DNA from: Isoetes taiwanensis
Taxonomy: Eukaryota; Streptophyta; Lycopodiopsida; Isoetales; Isoetaceae
NCBI GenBank assembly: GCA_021234155.1
Contig: JAJEKV010000318.1
Span: 280,587 to 344,586 of the forward strand
Direction: 5' to 3'
Length of the DNA stretch: 64,000 nt
The position numbers were made by a program, and so were the translations under genes. This document shows, one piece after another, positions 45,300-56,660 of this stretch (positions within the stretch are counted from its first letter, which is position 1; every line of letters starts with the position of its first letter). Under the pieces are notes generated by a model. It ran no database searches. It saw nothing but the letters and a program-made list of their open reading frames with translations, and had not been told where the DNA came from.

Positions 45300-45845
45300 A
45301 ACCACTATAATAAACTTCTAAAGAACCACTATAGATGTGGTTTTTTATGCTAAAAATTTTATTCTTAGTAAGAACCACATAACATAGTGGTTTTCATAAC
45401 GAGTACATGGTTATTAATATTGATTTTATGTTATAACGTGTGTTTAGTAAAACTAATATTAGTTTATTACATGGTTTCTAGCATCAATGGTGGTCATTGA
45501 TGTTGGTTCTCTAATGTCCCATGGTTTATTAGATACAAAGTGGTTTGTAGCATAGTTTGCAACAACCGCTTTTAGATATCGAAATGGTTATTCATATTGG
45601 TTTTGTATTGTCACTTGTCTTTCATAAGTTGAAGTAGTTTATGACATTGTTTTTATACCGATTTAAATGCCATGGTGGTCATTCATGTTAGTTTTCTATT
45701 ATGAAAATGTATGATATAAAATGATCGTGGTTTATAGCATGGTTTTCAATACTAAATTAATTGTCATGGTAATTATCCATAGTTATCACCTAAAAGGATG
45801 TGGCTATTCATAGTGGTTACTCATAAGGCACCCAAAAGACTATTG
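45300..45845. repeat. Subterminal GTGGTT/AACCAC repeats, left end of the CACTA-like element
   Basis: At least ten copies of (A)ACCAC(T/A)A or TGTGGTT, alternating in orientation, near 45301, 45324, 45336, 45370, 45389, 45496 and 45540 onwards. Typical placement for transposase binding sites. Confidence 0.65.
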
Positions 45846-46980
45846 TCATAATTAATTACTATCAAACCAGTATAGTTATATACATGGCCTTTTGTAGTTT
45901 TTTGTTTTTTGAAGGACGTTAGATTTACTCAAGAATATCAAGCAAACTAGTACATGTGAAAATTCAAGGGCATCTTTTCTAATCTACATCCTTGACACCA
46001 TACCACAACCAAGAAGACTAGGCTCATATTACAAAATATAATCCATTGAAGGGTATTCATTCATCCATAAAGAATAAAAAATATAATGGTAGACATGAAA
46101 ATAAAGATATTAGGTCCTCAAGGCATCTTTTCTAATTTGCTTGCCCTTCGACACCATACCATAACCAAGATCGCTAGGCTCATATTATAAATTTACTCCC
46201 ATGAGAAATTCTTACCTCCATAGGGAATAAAATACAAGGGATATAAATGAAAATAAAGACATTAGACGCTCTTCCTGCATACATTAGTACTGTTACCCAT
46301 GGACGGGCTCATATCTCCATCATAGAGTATACAATTACAATTCAAGGGTTGACCCATTGACCTTAAGGCCCAATTGTTTCCTTAACCAATAAGGTAAGGG
46401 GTTGTTAATAAACCATGTTGTTTTTATAAATTTGCTAGGGGACTCCTTGGCATAAAATTACAAGTTACATAACCCTTAGGAGAAATAATGGGACCATTCA
46501 TATCATATTAATCCCATGGGGGGACACCTCTACCATGAGGGTTTACAACATTTGGATTTGAATCATTGACTAGAAATGCAACCCTCAAGCGTGAAACAAT
46601 GAAAGTAAAAGTGATGGCTTTGAAAGTCTTCCCTAGATTGGGCTTGCTCGAAGTAACATTTCACCCTTAGTCACACTCAATTCCTTATGATAATAATAAA
46701 TCTTGTTCTTGATAATAGATTGTCATCCTTCAAAAAAATAAATAAATTGTTCTTTTACATGTTCAACAGGGATGAGCACACCTACCACAATCAAGCATAA
46801 CATATCTTTTTTTTGTTCCTTGCCTTTGATTCCTTTAAGAGCTAGAATACTAGGGATGCCAATACCTCATTTTGATTGAATAGTTTATTCAAACAAAACT
46901 TATTATTACTATGAGACTTGAAATTTCTTACTACACAACATTACACTAATTTGGATAGCAAATATGGATGAAAAATCACA
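45846..46980. other. No gene in the left third of the CACTA-like element
   Basis: AT-rich. A ~190 base direct repeat: TCAAGGGCATCTTTTCTAAT ... ACACCATACCACAACCAAGA at 45964 and TCAAGGCATCTTTTCTAATT ... ACACCATACCATAACCAAGA at 46116. Confidence 0.5.
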
Positions 46981-46992
46981 AAATATGCTTGA

Positions 46993-47334
46993 TCATGTAA
47001 AGCCAAAGTCCAAACACAATCCTGTCCTAGCATGGCTCCCCAGTCCATCTGCCTGTCTCAATTCGAAGATGGTGGGCACTTGTGCGAATGGAGGCAAGGA
47101 GTCTTTCATAGGCATATGGGTATGCAGGTAACGTTGCGTGCCCCTCTCCAAGGTGGAGTTTATGTGGCGCTGGCAATGTGTTGTCCTGACATGTTCAAGG
47201 GCGCCGGCATCCCAAAGCTCGTTCATGAAGCAAGCTTCTAGGTATTGTCTCAAGCTCCGGCCTGCCTCTGTTTGCACTTGTGCTCCTGCACATTTGATAT
47301 GGCAAGCCACTAAGCTTGCTTTTTCTTCCAACAT
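46993..47334 (-). CDS. Unidentified 113-codon frame inside the CACTA-like element
   Basis: Opens MLEEKASLVACHIKCAGAQV and contains QYLEACFMNELWDAGALEHV, HMPMKDSLPPFAQVPTIFEL and a stop at 46993. GC content is higher than its surroundings and the composition is protein-like. No motif recognised. It could be a captured host exon or part of a lost transposase. Confidence 0.35.
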   Translation of the reverse strand: MLEEKASLVACHIKCAGAQVQTEAGRSLRQYLEACFMNELWDAGALEHVRTTHCQRHINSTLERGTQRYLHTHMPMKDSLPPFAQVPTIFELRQADGLGSHARTGLCLDFGFT

Positions 47335-47464
47335 GCCTTGAGATACTATGGCCCTATTGCTATGGTATAAGCCAGGCTAGGGCGACGAGCATCGTCCATA
47401 CGAACCCTAAAGAGCTATTGTGAGGTTTCACACCTAGGTTCTTAACTAAAATGATTTGAATTAG

Positions 47465-47940
47465 TTGGCCGTTTAGAATTGATGAATGGAATTTGTTTCA
47501 GTCTTATGGCGATTTGTTCATACTATTCTTGTTCTTTTCTTACTTCTCATAATTCTACAAGAAGTTTATTGCATTGCCAATTAGTAAAAAGCCATGATGA
47601 TGGAGATACAAACAACTTGAAAGTAAGGTTCTGCATTAGAATGTATTTACTTCTTGTGTTACATTGAGATTTGCAATTACATTGTTGTGCTTTGATGGTT
47701 ATTGAAATTTGTAGGATCTAAAGGAAATCATGCCAGAGTTCAAAGGATGCCTTGAGAAAGTGTCTTATTTTCTTTTTCAATTCGTACAAATGGTAGCAGA
47801 TTACCAGTTGACTTTCCTAGTGTTAAGGTTCCTAAGAAGAAATATTATCGACACTTATAAAAAAATGAAAAGTATTTACTTGTGCTCAAACTTATATGCA
47901 AGAGACACCTTGGGGCTTAAGATCAGGGGGTAAGTAGTAA
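47465..47940 (+). pseudogene. Exon-like frames, unknown
   Basis: After AAATTTGTAG (an acceptor-like end at 47714) a frame reads DLKEIMPEFKGCLEKVSYFL, then FQFVQMVADYQLTFLVLRFL, then RRNIIDTYKKMKSIYL to a stop near 47935. A preceding frame (47479-47667) may be an upstream exon. Probably a captured gene fragment; product unknown. Confidence 0.35.
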
Positions 47941-48171
47941 GCATCGAGGTGTTCCTTGCAATGTGAAATCCAGGGGTAACACAATTCAACAGGATGGAAT
48001 CAACCAAAATATGGGGTGAAAATGCCCGAATGTGGGATGAAAATGCAAGAATCTTAGGTTAAAGAAGAATGTGCAAAGAAAAGTTTACCCTAATCGGTGA
48101 CTTCAAATTTGCTCAACATTCTTTAACGTGAAATATGGTGAAGCGTGGTTGGTGGACATGCCTCTGCCCGC

Positions 48172-48545
48172 CGATGCCTTCAGGCCGAGGCATTGTTGAC
48201 ACAAAGGAATGTCAAGCAAAGAGATATTCCCATTACGTGGAAGCCACTTAGATAAAATTCGCTGAAGGTAGAATGCAAGCTAGATGGGAGAATTCAAGCT
48301 AGATGAGAAGAATGCAAGGTGAATCGTTAGAACATAAGGTAATTTTGCTAGAACGTGATGTAGAAGGTAAATGGCTTAATAGCGACATGTGAGAAGGTTT
48401 TGGCAACAATGTTGATGCCGTCAAGGGGGAGGCATTGTTGACACAAAGGAATGTCAAGCAAAGAGACTTTCCCATTACATGGAAGCCACCTTAGAGAAAA
48501 TTCGGCTAATGTAGAATGCACCAGATGATGTGAGTGCAACCCTAG
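48172..48545. repeat. ~243 bp-period direct repeat
   Basis: GAGGCATTGTTGACACAAAG followed by GAATGTCAAGCAAAGAGA, TTCCCATTAC-TGGAAGCCAC and AATTCGGCT occurs at 48187-48270 and again at 48431-48510, with GATGCC(T/G)TCA ahead of both copies. The second copy has AAGGGGGAGG just before it, resembling a polypurine tract, so a nested, decayed LTR element is possible. Confidence 0.6.
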
Positions 48546-48568
48546 ATGAGAAGAATGTATTAGGTAAT

Positions 48569-48726
48569 TCCCCTCTCTCGAAGAAGCTTTCCTCGAGGGA
48601 ATGTCCTGGAGGCTTGCCCGTGACGCAGGCGGGCACGAAAGGGCGGAGCCGAAAGTGCAACCACGAAGTCCGGTTTGCCGCCGAGGGATATGCCCTCGAG
48701 GAAAGCTTCGAGAGAGGGGAGTTACT
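48569..48726. repeat. Inverted repeat, ~35 bp arms
   Basis: GTAATTCCCCTCTCTCGAAG, AAGCTTTCCTCGAGGGA on the left pairs with TGCCCTCGAGGAAAGCTTCG, AGAGAGGGGAGTTAC on the right, around a GC-rich ~85 base centre. Confidence 0.75.
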
Positions 48727-48732
48727 TTTACG

Positions 48733-49431
48733 TAATAACCATTGGCTTCAAATTTCCAGATTCTACTTGGATCGATCCGGTCGGTGGTGCATCAATCATG
48801 TAAAGTAGAATATTTTATCTCGGAAAGCTGAAGAAAGTAGAAGATTTGATCTTAAAAGGCCGAAAAATACCAGAACAGAGTTTTCCTTCTCCACTGTAGC
48901 AGATGCGAATGAGTTCATTGCAAGAGGGCGAAGGCGAGGTCATATTGATCAGAGATGGATTGAAGACAGAGAGAAGCCATACTTCATTGCAGTTTTTACC
49001 CTTTTTGCCCTTTTTCTTCCTGTGCCTCGATTTTGTTGTGCTCTCCCTATTTCTTTATAAATCCGAATTAAAAGCACTATGCAAGGCCAAGACTTTCCAT
49101 TTTGCGAACAGAACATAATTGAAATAGTGATTTGGAAAGGAAAATTTTATCAACAAGAAGTCAGTGTCAGATTATTAAATCGCTCACATGGAAGCATATG
49201 GTGTTTGCTGTATTGATCCCCAAAAAATGACTTCTTCAATCCATGTATTTCCCTTCTGATCACCCCTATGCCTCGATTACGCCCTGGATTTGCACGATTC
49301 GGATTCGGTGCCGCCCTATGCTTCGATTTCGATCTTTAGATTACGGTGGCCGCTCCATAAAACAACTGAGGCTTATTCTGCATGATAATATTGAAGGAAT
49401 AATGGCATAATTTGAAGCCAATGGTTATTAC
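48733..49431. mobile_element. Possible nested small element with 24 bp inverted ends
   Basis: CGTAATAACCATTGGCTTCA (AATT) at 48734-48757 is the reverse complement of AATTTGAAGCCAATGGTTATTACG at 49408-49431. No clear target duplication was found, so class and true limits are uncertain. The interior has no recognised gene. Confidence 0.5.
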
Positions 49432-49689
49432 GCAAGGTAAATCGTTGGAATCAAGTTAGTTCAAACCGTGAGGTAAGTAGAGCATAATGACATGTGAGAA
49501 AACTCTGGCTAGGAAAACAAAAGAAAAAAGCCATGTGGCACGATCCCATTGGCTCAAACAGCTGATTTTCTCTAAGTTGCTTTAATAATCCTGAGCATGT
49601 ATGAAACCTACATTTTAAATTTCATTTTAATATAATATGAAACCTACATTTTAAATTTCGTTTTAATATAATATGTAAGCAATATTTCT

Positions 49690-50420
49690 CTCTCTCTCTT
49701 TGCGGCATGGCTAGGGTTGCGGCACTGAACTCGGCCGCCTAAACTTAGCCTTGCAGTTTAGGTTTAGGGCTCGGCGTGGCAGAATAGTGCAGTTGGCGAA
49801 GCTGGAGACGGTGGCCATGGTGAAGGCTCCGCTCTGTCTGTGTCGACCCGCTCTTCATCGGGGCAAAAGATATGTTTTTTCTGCTGCATTTTCTTAATCA
49901 ACATATGTTATTTGTTGTTTCTTCATTTTATTCACGACAGTTTATGCTTGCGGAGCTCATTGACTTGGTTTTTTTGCAGACCTTGTTTTGGAGTACGTTT
50001 GAAACTCTCTTCTTTCTCACAGACCTCTTCTTTCTCACATTCTTGAGGTGGACACAATTGCAAGAAAATTGGATCCTGAAGCAGGTAAGCTTCAAAGTAC
50101 TCGCATAATGCTCCTATACCCTGGTGGCTTCAACGTGTTATTGGTGCCACAGTTTGCCACTGTGTTGAAAGATCTTTAGTTGATCCTAGTAATAAAGTTA
50201 TGGAAATCGTCACTAGAAACGTTACCCTGAAGGATTTTGTAGAGGTACAAGAGAAATGTTGGACCCTGATAACCCTAATTAGACATTATTAAAGTAGGAA
50301 ACTAGTGTTAAATGTGTTACATTGATGTCTGCGTTGGCTTCTGTGGCTAAGAAGATCAAACAGCGGGGTATTGAAAAGTTTCAGTAGAATAGTGCAGAGG
50401 GAATGCAGGTTATGGAGCAG
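49690..50420 (+). pseudogene. Captured host-gene fragment with exon-intron structure
   Basis: A leader-like stretch (GTTTAGGTTTAGGGCTCGG) leads to an ATG at 49819 (MVKAPLCLCRPALHRGK). A TTTTTTTGCAG acceptor at 49979 is followed by coding-like sequence ending EVDTIARKLDPEA and a GTAAGC donor at 50085. Further pieces read EIVTRNVTLKDFVEVQEKCW (about 50197) and MSALASVAKKIKQRGIEKFQ (about 50325-50385). The order leader, exon, intron, exon is that of a normal plant gene, carried inside the CACTA-like element. The source gene is not recognised. Confidence 0.5.
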
Positions 50421-51169
50421 GTTTGTGTTCTTCTGGAAGCAGATGCTTTAAAAAACAGAAGATCTGCCTAAGTTCTGGAACAACCAGTAGAACCAGTTTT
50501 TTGTTGTGTTGCGTTTAACTTTCTGTTGAAGTCTTTGGGACTTGTACTGAATATATGCTGATGGCAAACAAAGTAAAATGGAATATTGAAAACTACAGTG
50601 TCCAATAAAATGAGATATTTCTGATTCTAGTTGGGTTTGCAAGGCATTATTTTCTTTTTTTTTTAACTTTTTTTCCACCCAGTTCTTATGATGCTTGGTT
50701 GCTAAAGCTAATACTTGTTTGCTCAACTAAATGGTTTTTCTTTCTCTCACATGCAAGAGGTCAGGACGTGAGTATTGCAAGGTAGTCACTTTCCTCCTAT
50801 ACCAGATGTTTACCTTTTTGCTTTCTTTGTAGATGTTAGATCTAAATTAGTTTTCTACATATAAGCGGAAATAAATTTATCATTGTTTATGAGTTTTGGA
50901 AATGGTTGGGGTTCAAATCTAGTGCTCCCTATTATTTTGTTGCTATTGAGGAAAAGCAGGGATCTGATGAATTAGCAGTAAAAAGTACTACTATACATAA
51001 GAAACCATACACACCATACAGTCCTTAATAGTTTTAGTCGTCTATACTTGAAATGCTTCAAACAACAGACCATTACTTGTATGCATAAGAAACCATCCAC
51101 AGTCTTCTTATACTTAAAAAACTTGAAATGCTTCAAAACAACATACCATTCTTGGTTTATAAATGAGAA

Positions 51170-51430
51170 CCATATAGCTAATGCATAACAAAAACCGTGT
51201 GCTCAACAAAGCAGCTTTTACTACAATAGCCAACCACATTATAAAATCCCTGAAAGCTTGGCACTACATTAAACCACATCCACAACCATAATGTTATACC
51301 ACATGGACAAACCATACACTTAAACACTATAAGTATACCACATTCATTTACCAATATATAATACCATTTTGACAAACTCTAACAAGAGAACCCATTAGTT
51401 TAGCCACATACGGTTTTTAATGATATCAAC
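51170..51430. repeat. Subterminal repeats, right end of the CACTA-like element
   Basis: CCAACCACATT, AAACCACATCC, ATACCACATGG, ATACCACATTC and AGCCACATACGG recur, echoing the left-end AACCAC motif. Confidence 0.6.
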
Positions 51431-51518
51431 CCACAAACACCCATTGGCTTTATGGAATGGTTTTCTAGTCATAACCAAGGAAAAAACCATGTACGTTTTT
51501 TATTTTGGGTGCCTTGTG

Positions 51519-51521
51519 ATA
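51519..51521. repeat. ATA target duplication of the CACTA-like element, right
   Basis: Partner of 45277-45279. Confidence 0.75.
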
Positions 51522-53349
51522 CATACGGGGACTTTCCCCTCCCATGGCAACCACGCCATGAGGGGGCCCTCCGCATTTCGGGTCATCTATGAAATGAGGC
51601 CCGAAAGAAGGACACGAAGGGGTCATTCGGCCCACGCCTTCAATGGGGCTCCTACGTCGCGGAAGCATGAATACAAGGTTAGTATACAACATAAATCACA
51701 TATAAATAACCCCCACGAGGGGTGGCATATCCATCCAAGTACCAACGGCAAAGAATATGCATCTAAATTAAGAAAACACCCCAAAACCCGGGTTCTACCC
51801 GAACTCGGACTCTAGTGAGGGGCGACCGCCCGGCGGGTCTCGGGGAGATCGGCCAGGCCAGGAGTTTTGGCATGGGTGAAGGCGGCATAGAACGTCGGCT
51901 AGGGTTGTCCACTCCATCGCCCTCCTGTGCACACTTTGCGGATGGGACCGATTCACGCTATGGTTTTCGCTATAGCCCTTCCGGGAAGACGCAAACTCAA
52001 GGTACCACCCTTTGAGCCTACTACCAGTTCATGACACGGGTCAGATGGGGGGGCGGGTTGGGGAAGCGTCCTTCCGGGATCACGGTGGTTCCATGGGTGA
52101 GCTAGAGATGCATGCCGTCAACCCCCCAAGACCCAGTCCGTCCAACTTACTCACCCTAAATCTACTCAAAGTGCATGATGCCCCACGGGTCACACACCTT
52201 TGCACCCGAGGGGAGTGTCGGACCCATACCAGGCCCTCCGTGGATCGGCTATCGGGCCCTAGCCTTTGTGGGAGTCTCGGGGAGCCTTTTATGCTCATCG
52301 AGACCCCACCCCCTACTTCACCCCACTGTGTCCCTTTTGTGCGGTGCTAAGCTGGACCATAGCGTCTATGACCCGGTGGGCTCTTGTGCCTGGGGCAAAA
52401 CTAGTAGGGTGTTAAAGGAATTACTAGGAGCATTCTATACTCAAATTCAGAGGCCTCTACCCCCTTTTTAACCCCGGTTTCTTTGGAACTCTTTGAACTA
52501 ATTCATAGAGACATCGACCATTCCATAACAGGCGTCATTCATAATTGAAAAGTATTCCTAGTTACCAAAGAAGGGTTAATCTCAACCAAACTAGTCGGAA
52601 AGTACACAAAAGTATTATTCTACAATTTGCAAGTTAAACTACCAGCGACCGGTGTTTAGAATTTTGGACCCGTTGTCAAGGGGTGCTTCCATAGTCTTTA
52701 TCTTGGGGTGGCGGGACAGTAGAGGGTGTCTTGGCGATTGGGGATGTTAAACAAGCGATCCTTGGCGCTTTTAGCTGCTCCTTGGTCTTTGGCCGGGTGA
52801 AGATGGGGTAGGATGGGGGTGGCGCCTTTGGTGGCTCGGTTAGCAACCCCATCTTTGGCCACTCAGATTATGCCAAGTGGTGCCTTCCACCATTAGGTGA
52901 CTTAATAGCAAGTATTTAGATAATTATCCTTTATAATGGGGTAAAAAGCATGTTAGGGGTGTACCACTTTTGGAACAAAATACATACACTAGGTACTCTT
53001 TAAAAGCGGGGTACTTTTTCATTTTCTTTTTCATTAAAACTAGTACAAAGTTAAAAAAGTCAAGAGCGTGTTAATATTTAAAAGTTAAGATAAATATAAT
53101 GCTATGGAAGACCAAAAATATATATAAAAGTTCTAAAATGTACCTTTTATTGACATATTAAATCTGAGTACCTTTTAGGTAACTTTTGGTCACTAAATAA
53201 TACTTTTTAAGGGACAACGTGCTTTTACCCAATGCTAATTAAATCCTTGTGGTCAACCCCTAGGTTATCATACCCCAAGGTGGGGTATCTATCTTGGTGG
53301 CGTGTCAATATATTTATCGTTAGGCCGTATAAATACTTGGAACGTCACA

Positions 53350-53360
53350 TTCTCCCCTCC
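53350..53360 (-). promoter_or_regulatory. Polypurine tract of the chromovirus
   Basis: On the minus strand GGAGGGGAGAA lies directly before the TGTGACGTT start of the 3' LTR. This is the usual GGGGAGAA-TGTGACG junction of plant chromoviruses, where plus-strand DNA synthesis starts. Confidence 0.85.
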
Positions 53361-53950
53361 TTAGAATTAATGCTGTCCTTAGCATTGGGGTTAGTTACAA
53401 ATATAGGAAGAAATAGATTATGAAGGAAGGTAATTCCTTATTTTCATAAGTAATATATATATATATATGCAAAACTTTAAAGTTTGAAGAACAGTTCAAA
53501 CACTTAGGGTGCACTTCACATGATTATCATAATCAAAAGTTGAAGGACCTAAGTCCAATACCAACATCGTGGAACAACAAACAAAACATGTAGACAAAAC
53601 AAAACAAAAGAGTTCGGGTCATCAGCAACCCTCTAGCAGCTTACTGGCCTGCACATGTGAGGATATCAGTACATATGATGAAATTGTGGTTGAAGGGACC
53701 ACCCCCTTATAATAATTACAAGAAAGACCTACCTATCAGGGAACCTATCATGTCCATGGTTTGTAGTTCCTTGCAGCCTAGGGAATGGTTAAGTTCCCAT
53801 TTATAGCGAAAAGGAATCGGCCTATCAACTATATCTTGCGGTGCAACCAAGTTGTGGTGAGGTCCACATTGACAGTACACCACGTCCTAGAGAACACAAG
53901 GTGATCTCATCATCGGTAACTTGTTGTTATTTACGATGCATCTACCCCCC
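53361..53950. other. 3' untranslated part of the chromovirus
   Basis: Between the chromodomain remnant and the polypurine tract; contains a (TA)n run at 53454-53468. No gene seen. Confidence 0.6.
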
Positions 53951-54135
53951 TAAGGCGCTACTTCTGGCAATCAAGCTTCTAAGCTTACCGCCGACTGCGG
54001 GGTTGATAGCATCGTTGATGGCGGCCTCGACCATTTGGCATGAAGTCCGGATAATGCTTGTCAAGGTCTATCTTCATCACCCACGTAGCATCCTCTACTG
54101 GTAAGTGTTTCCCTTAACCAAGTATTGCAACATTT
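53950..54135 (-). pseudogene. Chromovirus chromodomain remnant
   Basis: The minus strand reads KHLPVEDATWVMKIDLDKHY-PDFM, preceded by YLVK one base out of frame. The pattern (VKW-x-PxExATWE) is the C-terminal half of a chromodomain, which in chromoviruses follows integrase and directs insertion toward marked heterochromatin. A one-base shift in the VKW region and further breaks show decay. Confidence 0.8.
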
Positions 54136-54429
54136 GAGTCCTTCTCGGGTTTGTTTGTAAGCTTCGATCAAGAAGAGCTTGGGTGGCACTATTCGAGTTG
54201 CTCTTACGTGTCATTTCTAGGAGGTTGGGGAATCCAAGACCTCCCTGGATTAGAAAGTGTGTTGTTTAAAGAGACTCACGTGAAAAAGACCTTGTGGATC
54301 TTCAAGTGGAAGGACAATTCTAGCGATATGCACGCTCTCCAGCGCTCAATAATCTTGAGCAGTCCACCCATCATCGGGGCCAACTTTTGCGATTGCCAAT
54401 CTTAAGCAGCTTGCTTCACTTTAATTTTA

Positions 54430-55210
54430 AATGGCCCGATTCACCCACACGAAAGGCGTGGGGTTACGTGCTTATCGGCTACACTCTTCGGCCATTGCGT
54501 CGCCTTAATAATAAGTAACCCACGAACTTCCTCGACCCGAGCTTGCATCTCGGGGAGGAGTTTTGGGAAACCTCCACCTTAGAAGCGGGGTTATGCCATG
54601 TGTGCGGGTAAAGACATTGGTAACCATAGTTTATCATGAAGGGAGACGATACGGAAGACTCCCATTTCATCTTTATTATAGGCAAACTTCGACTAGATAA
54701 ATATAGTGACCCATTGTGATTGCTTACTCCACATAACTTCTTAGCATATCCTCAATAATGCGATTGGTGCGTTAAATGCGACCATGTTTGAGGATGATAT
54801 CTTTGTACTCATAGCAAGCTTGGTGCGAATGGTGGCAAAAAATCTTTCGAGAATGCAGCGACAAATTTGGGATCCCTATCCGACACAATTACCGTGGCAT
54901 TAGGTGTAATCGAAGATTTCCTTGGCAAATAAAGAGGCGGTATCAAAGGTTGTATCCAGGTAGTGCGACATGGCAGAAATGAGCCATTTTAGACAATTTG
55001 TCGACCACAACCATCAAGGCATCATATCCCGGAGAGTTCTTGGAAGGCCCACAATGAAATCCATGGTTACCACTTCCCATTTGGCGTTGGGCACATCTAG
55101 AGGTTGTAACTCACCTGGGATCCTTAACTGTTCAGCTTTTGTTTGCTGGCATACCTGAGACTGCCTAATGTATTTGGCAATGTCCTTTTTCATAGAAGGC
55201 AAGAAATAGC
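54430..55210 (-). pseudogene. Chromovirus integrase remnant
   Basis: The frame 55202-55014 reads the end of the zinc-binding domain and the start of the catalytic core: YIRQSQVCQQTKAE, PLDVPNAKWEVVTMDFIVGL with the first catalytic Asp (MDF). Further down, in other frames, SDRDPKFVAAF carries the second Asp (about 54890), and a frame with HPQT and IEDML-type sequence lies near the third catalytic position (about 54770). Several frameshifts. Confidence 0.85.
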
Positions 55211-55499
55211 TGGGGGCGAATCTTAAAGTAGGTTTTCATAAAACACTGCGTGTCCAACTATAGGGCTATTATTATTGTGTCATGAAGAATGAGCTTCGTA
55301 CTCTGAAGTGTCGGTACACACAACTTATCCTTGCAATATAATAAGTTGCCCTCTTTCTTATATCATACGAAAGGCTTGGCGCTCCCTATCGATGCGATCT
55401 TCCATAGCCAAACTATCCCAAATGTCCCGGAACTCGGGATGCTGTGGCCAAAGGTGCTGCTCTATCGATTTCCCAAACTCTTTGGTGAGTGTAGAAATG

Positions 55500-55990
55500 G
55501 CATTACAATGGGTTGGTCACCAAGGGATGGCGTGACAATGCGTCACAACCACATTGTGCTTGCGGGCTTATACATAATCTCAAAATCATATTCCTCGAAA
55601 TTCCATCCATCTTCTTTGGCGGAGGTTGAGATTTGGCTCGGTGGATAAGTAGCGGAGACTTTGGTGATCCATTATCAAGCTGGAATCTTCTACCAAGGAG
55701 GTAGTATCCCATATCGCTGAAGGCCACGGACAACGGCTAACAATTCTTGATCATGGGTAGGATGCGCTGCTCCGTTTTAGTTCATTTTCTTTGAGTCATA
55801 GGCAATAACTCTCCCCTCATGAGGACTCCACGGGTGGCAATTTACTGGCATCCCGTCGCCACTAGCTTGTCCTGCTCGGGGATCCGGGCAATGTGGAACT
55901 GGTGCTGATGTTAAGGCATCCTTGAGCTGCTGGAAACTCCCCTAAACTTTTGTCTTCAGTGGTCCATCAATCTTTCACCTTCTCTTGCTT
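55500..55990 (-). pseudogene. Chromovirus RNase H remnant
   Basis: Reads GYYLLGRRFQLDN in the middle and GCDALSRHPLV at the end (about 55520), matching the RNase H end of Ty3 pol (HYLLG-RF ... ADALSR). Frames change between segments. Confidence 0.8.
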
Positions 55991-56660
55991 TGTGAGATTT
56001 GTAAGAGGCTGCAATCTTAGCAAAATCCTTTACAAATTTCCGATAATATCACGCTAATCCCAAGAAGCTGCGGACTTGAACATTCCACGGAATAGGCCAT
56101 TCTCGGCCCGGCCTCTATCTTTCTTGGGGTGCAGCAGCAATTCCCTCTGCCGAAATGATGTGGCCGGATAATCGACCTTTGGTGGCAAACTTGCACTTAG
56201 AGAACTTGGCATAGAGTGATGATGACCTTAGCTTTTGTAGGGGCCAATCTAAGATGTTTCTCATGCTCCCTCGTGGTCTTACGTAGATGAGAATGTCAAA
56301 GAAAATAACAACAAAGTCATCATCAAGTATTGTCGAAAGACATCATTCATTAGTCGCATGAAAGTTTGGGGCATTAGTTAATCCAAAAGGCATAGCGTAA
56401 ATTCATAATGCCCATACCTAGTGCTTTGGCGATTTATGGATGTCCTCCTCCTTAATCCTTATCGATGGTATGGGGGCGTAGATCAATCTTTGAGAAATAC
56501 TTAGCCCCTTGCAACTGATCCATTAGGTCATCTGCTCTAGGCAAAGCATAGCGATTCTTGATGGTATGCTTGTTGAGTTGGCGATAATCAATACACATCC
56601 TCGGTGAGCCGTCCTTTTTCTTAAAGAGAATAGGGCCAAAAGGCTGAAACACTAGGTCGG
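55990..56660 (-). pseudogene. Chromovirus reverse transcriptase remnant
   Basis: The frame 56652-56452 reads [20 protein letters not shown] ... [23 protein letters not shown], the first RT blocks. Then, in other frames, PFGLTNAPNF (about 56385) and the active-site region DDFVVIFFDILIY (about 56320-56280), where the usual Y-x-DD is reduced. GLA-YYRKFVKDFAKIA follows near 56050. Multiple frameshifts. Confidence 0.9.

Larger units (their letters stand above)
45280..51518. mobile_element. CACTA-like (En/Spm) DNA element, 6.24 kb, non-autonomous
   Basis: The left end reads CACAAGGCACCCAA and the right end is its exact reverse complement (51505-51518), with a 3 bp ATA duplication on both sides. 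CACTA elements have ends beginning CAC, 3 bp duplications and repeated subterminal motifs. Here AACCAC/GTGGTT words recur at 45300-45840 and again, as ACCACAT/AACCA words, at 51170-51430. The fifth base is A instead of the usual A after CACT (CACAA rather than CACTA), so the end is atypical. No TNPD/TNPA-like transposase frame is recognised. The interior carries gene-like fragments and nested repeats, listed separately. The insertion is confirmed by comparison with the uninterrupted sister LTR. Confidence 0.75.
45242..53349 (-). repeat. Left (3') LTR of the chromovirus, split
   Basis: The LTR consists of 45242-45279 plus 51522-53349, ~1.87 kb once the insert is disregarded. It begins TGTGACGCTCC and ends AACGTCACA, a perfect TGTGACG/CGTCACA terminal inversion. 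It is collinear with the right LTR: TACGGGGACTTTCCCCTCC at 51525 and 62813, GGCTCCTACGTCGCGGAAGC at 51647 and 62945. The copies differ by many substitutions and indels. Confidence 0.85.

Noticed and set aside
50905-50920. GGGTTCAAATC, a tRNA B-box-like word, as a tRNA or SINE
   Set aside because: No A box at the right distance and no cloverleaf could be drawn.
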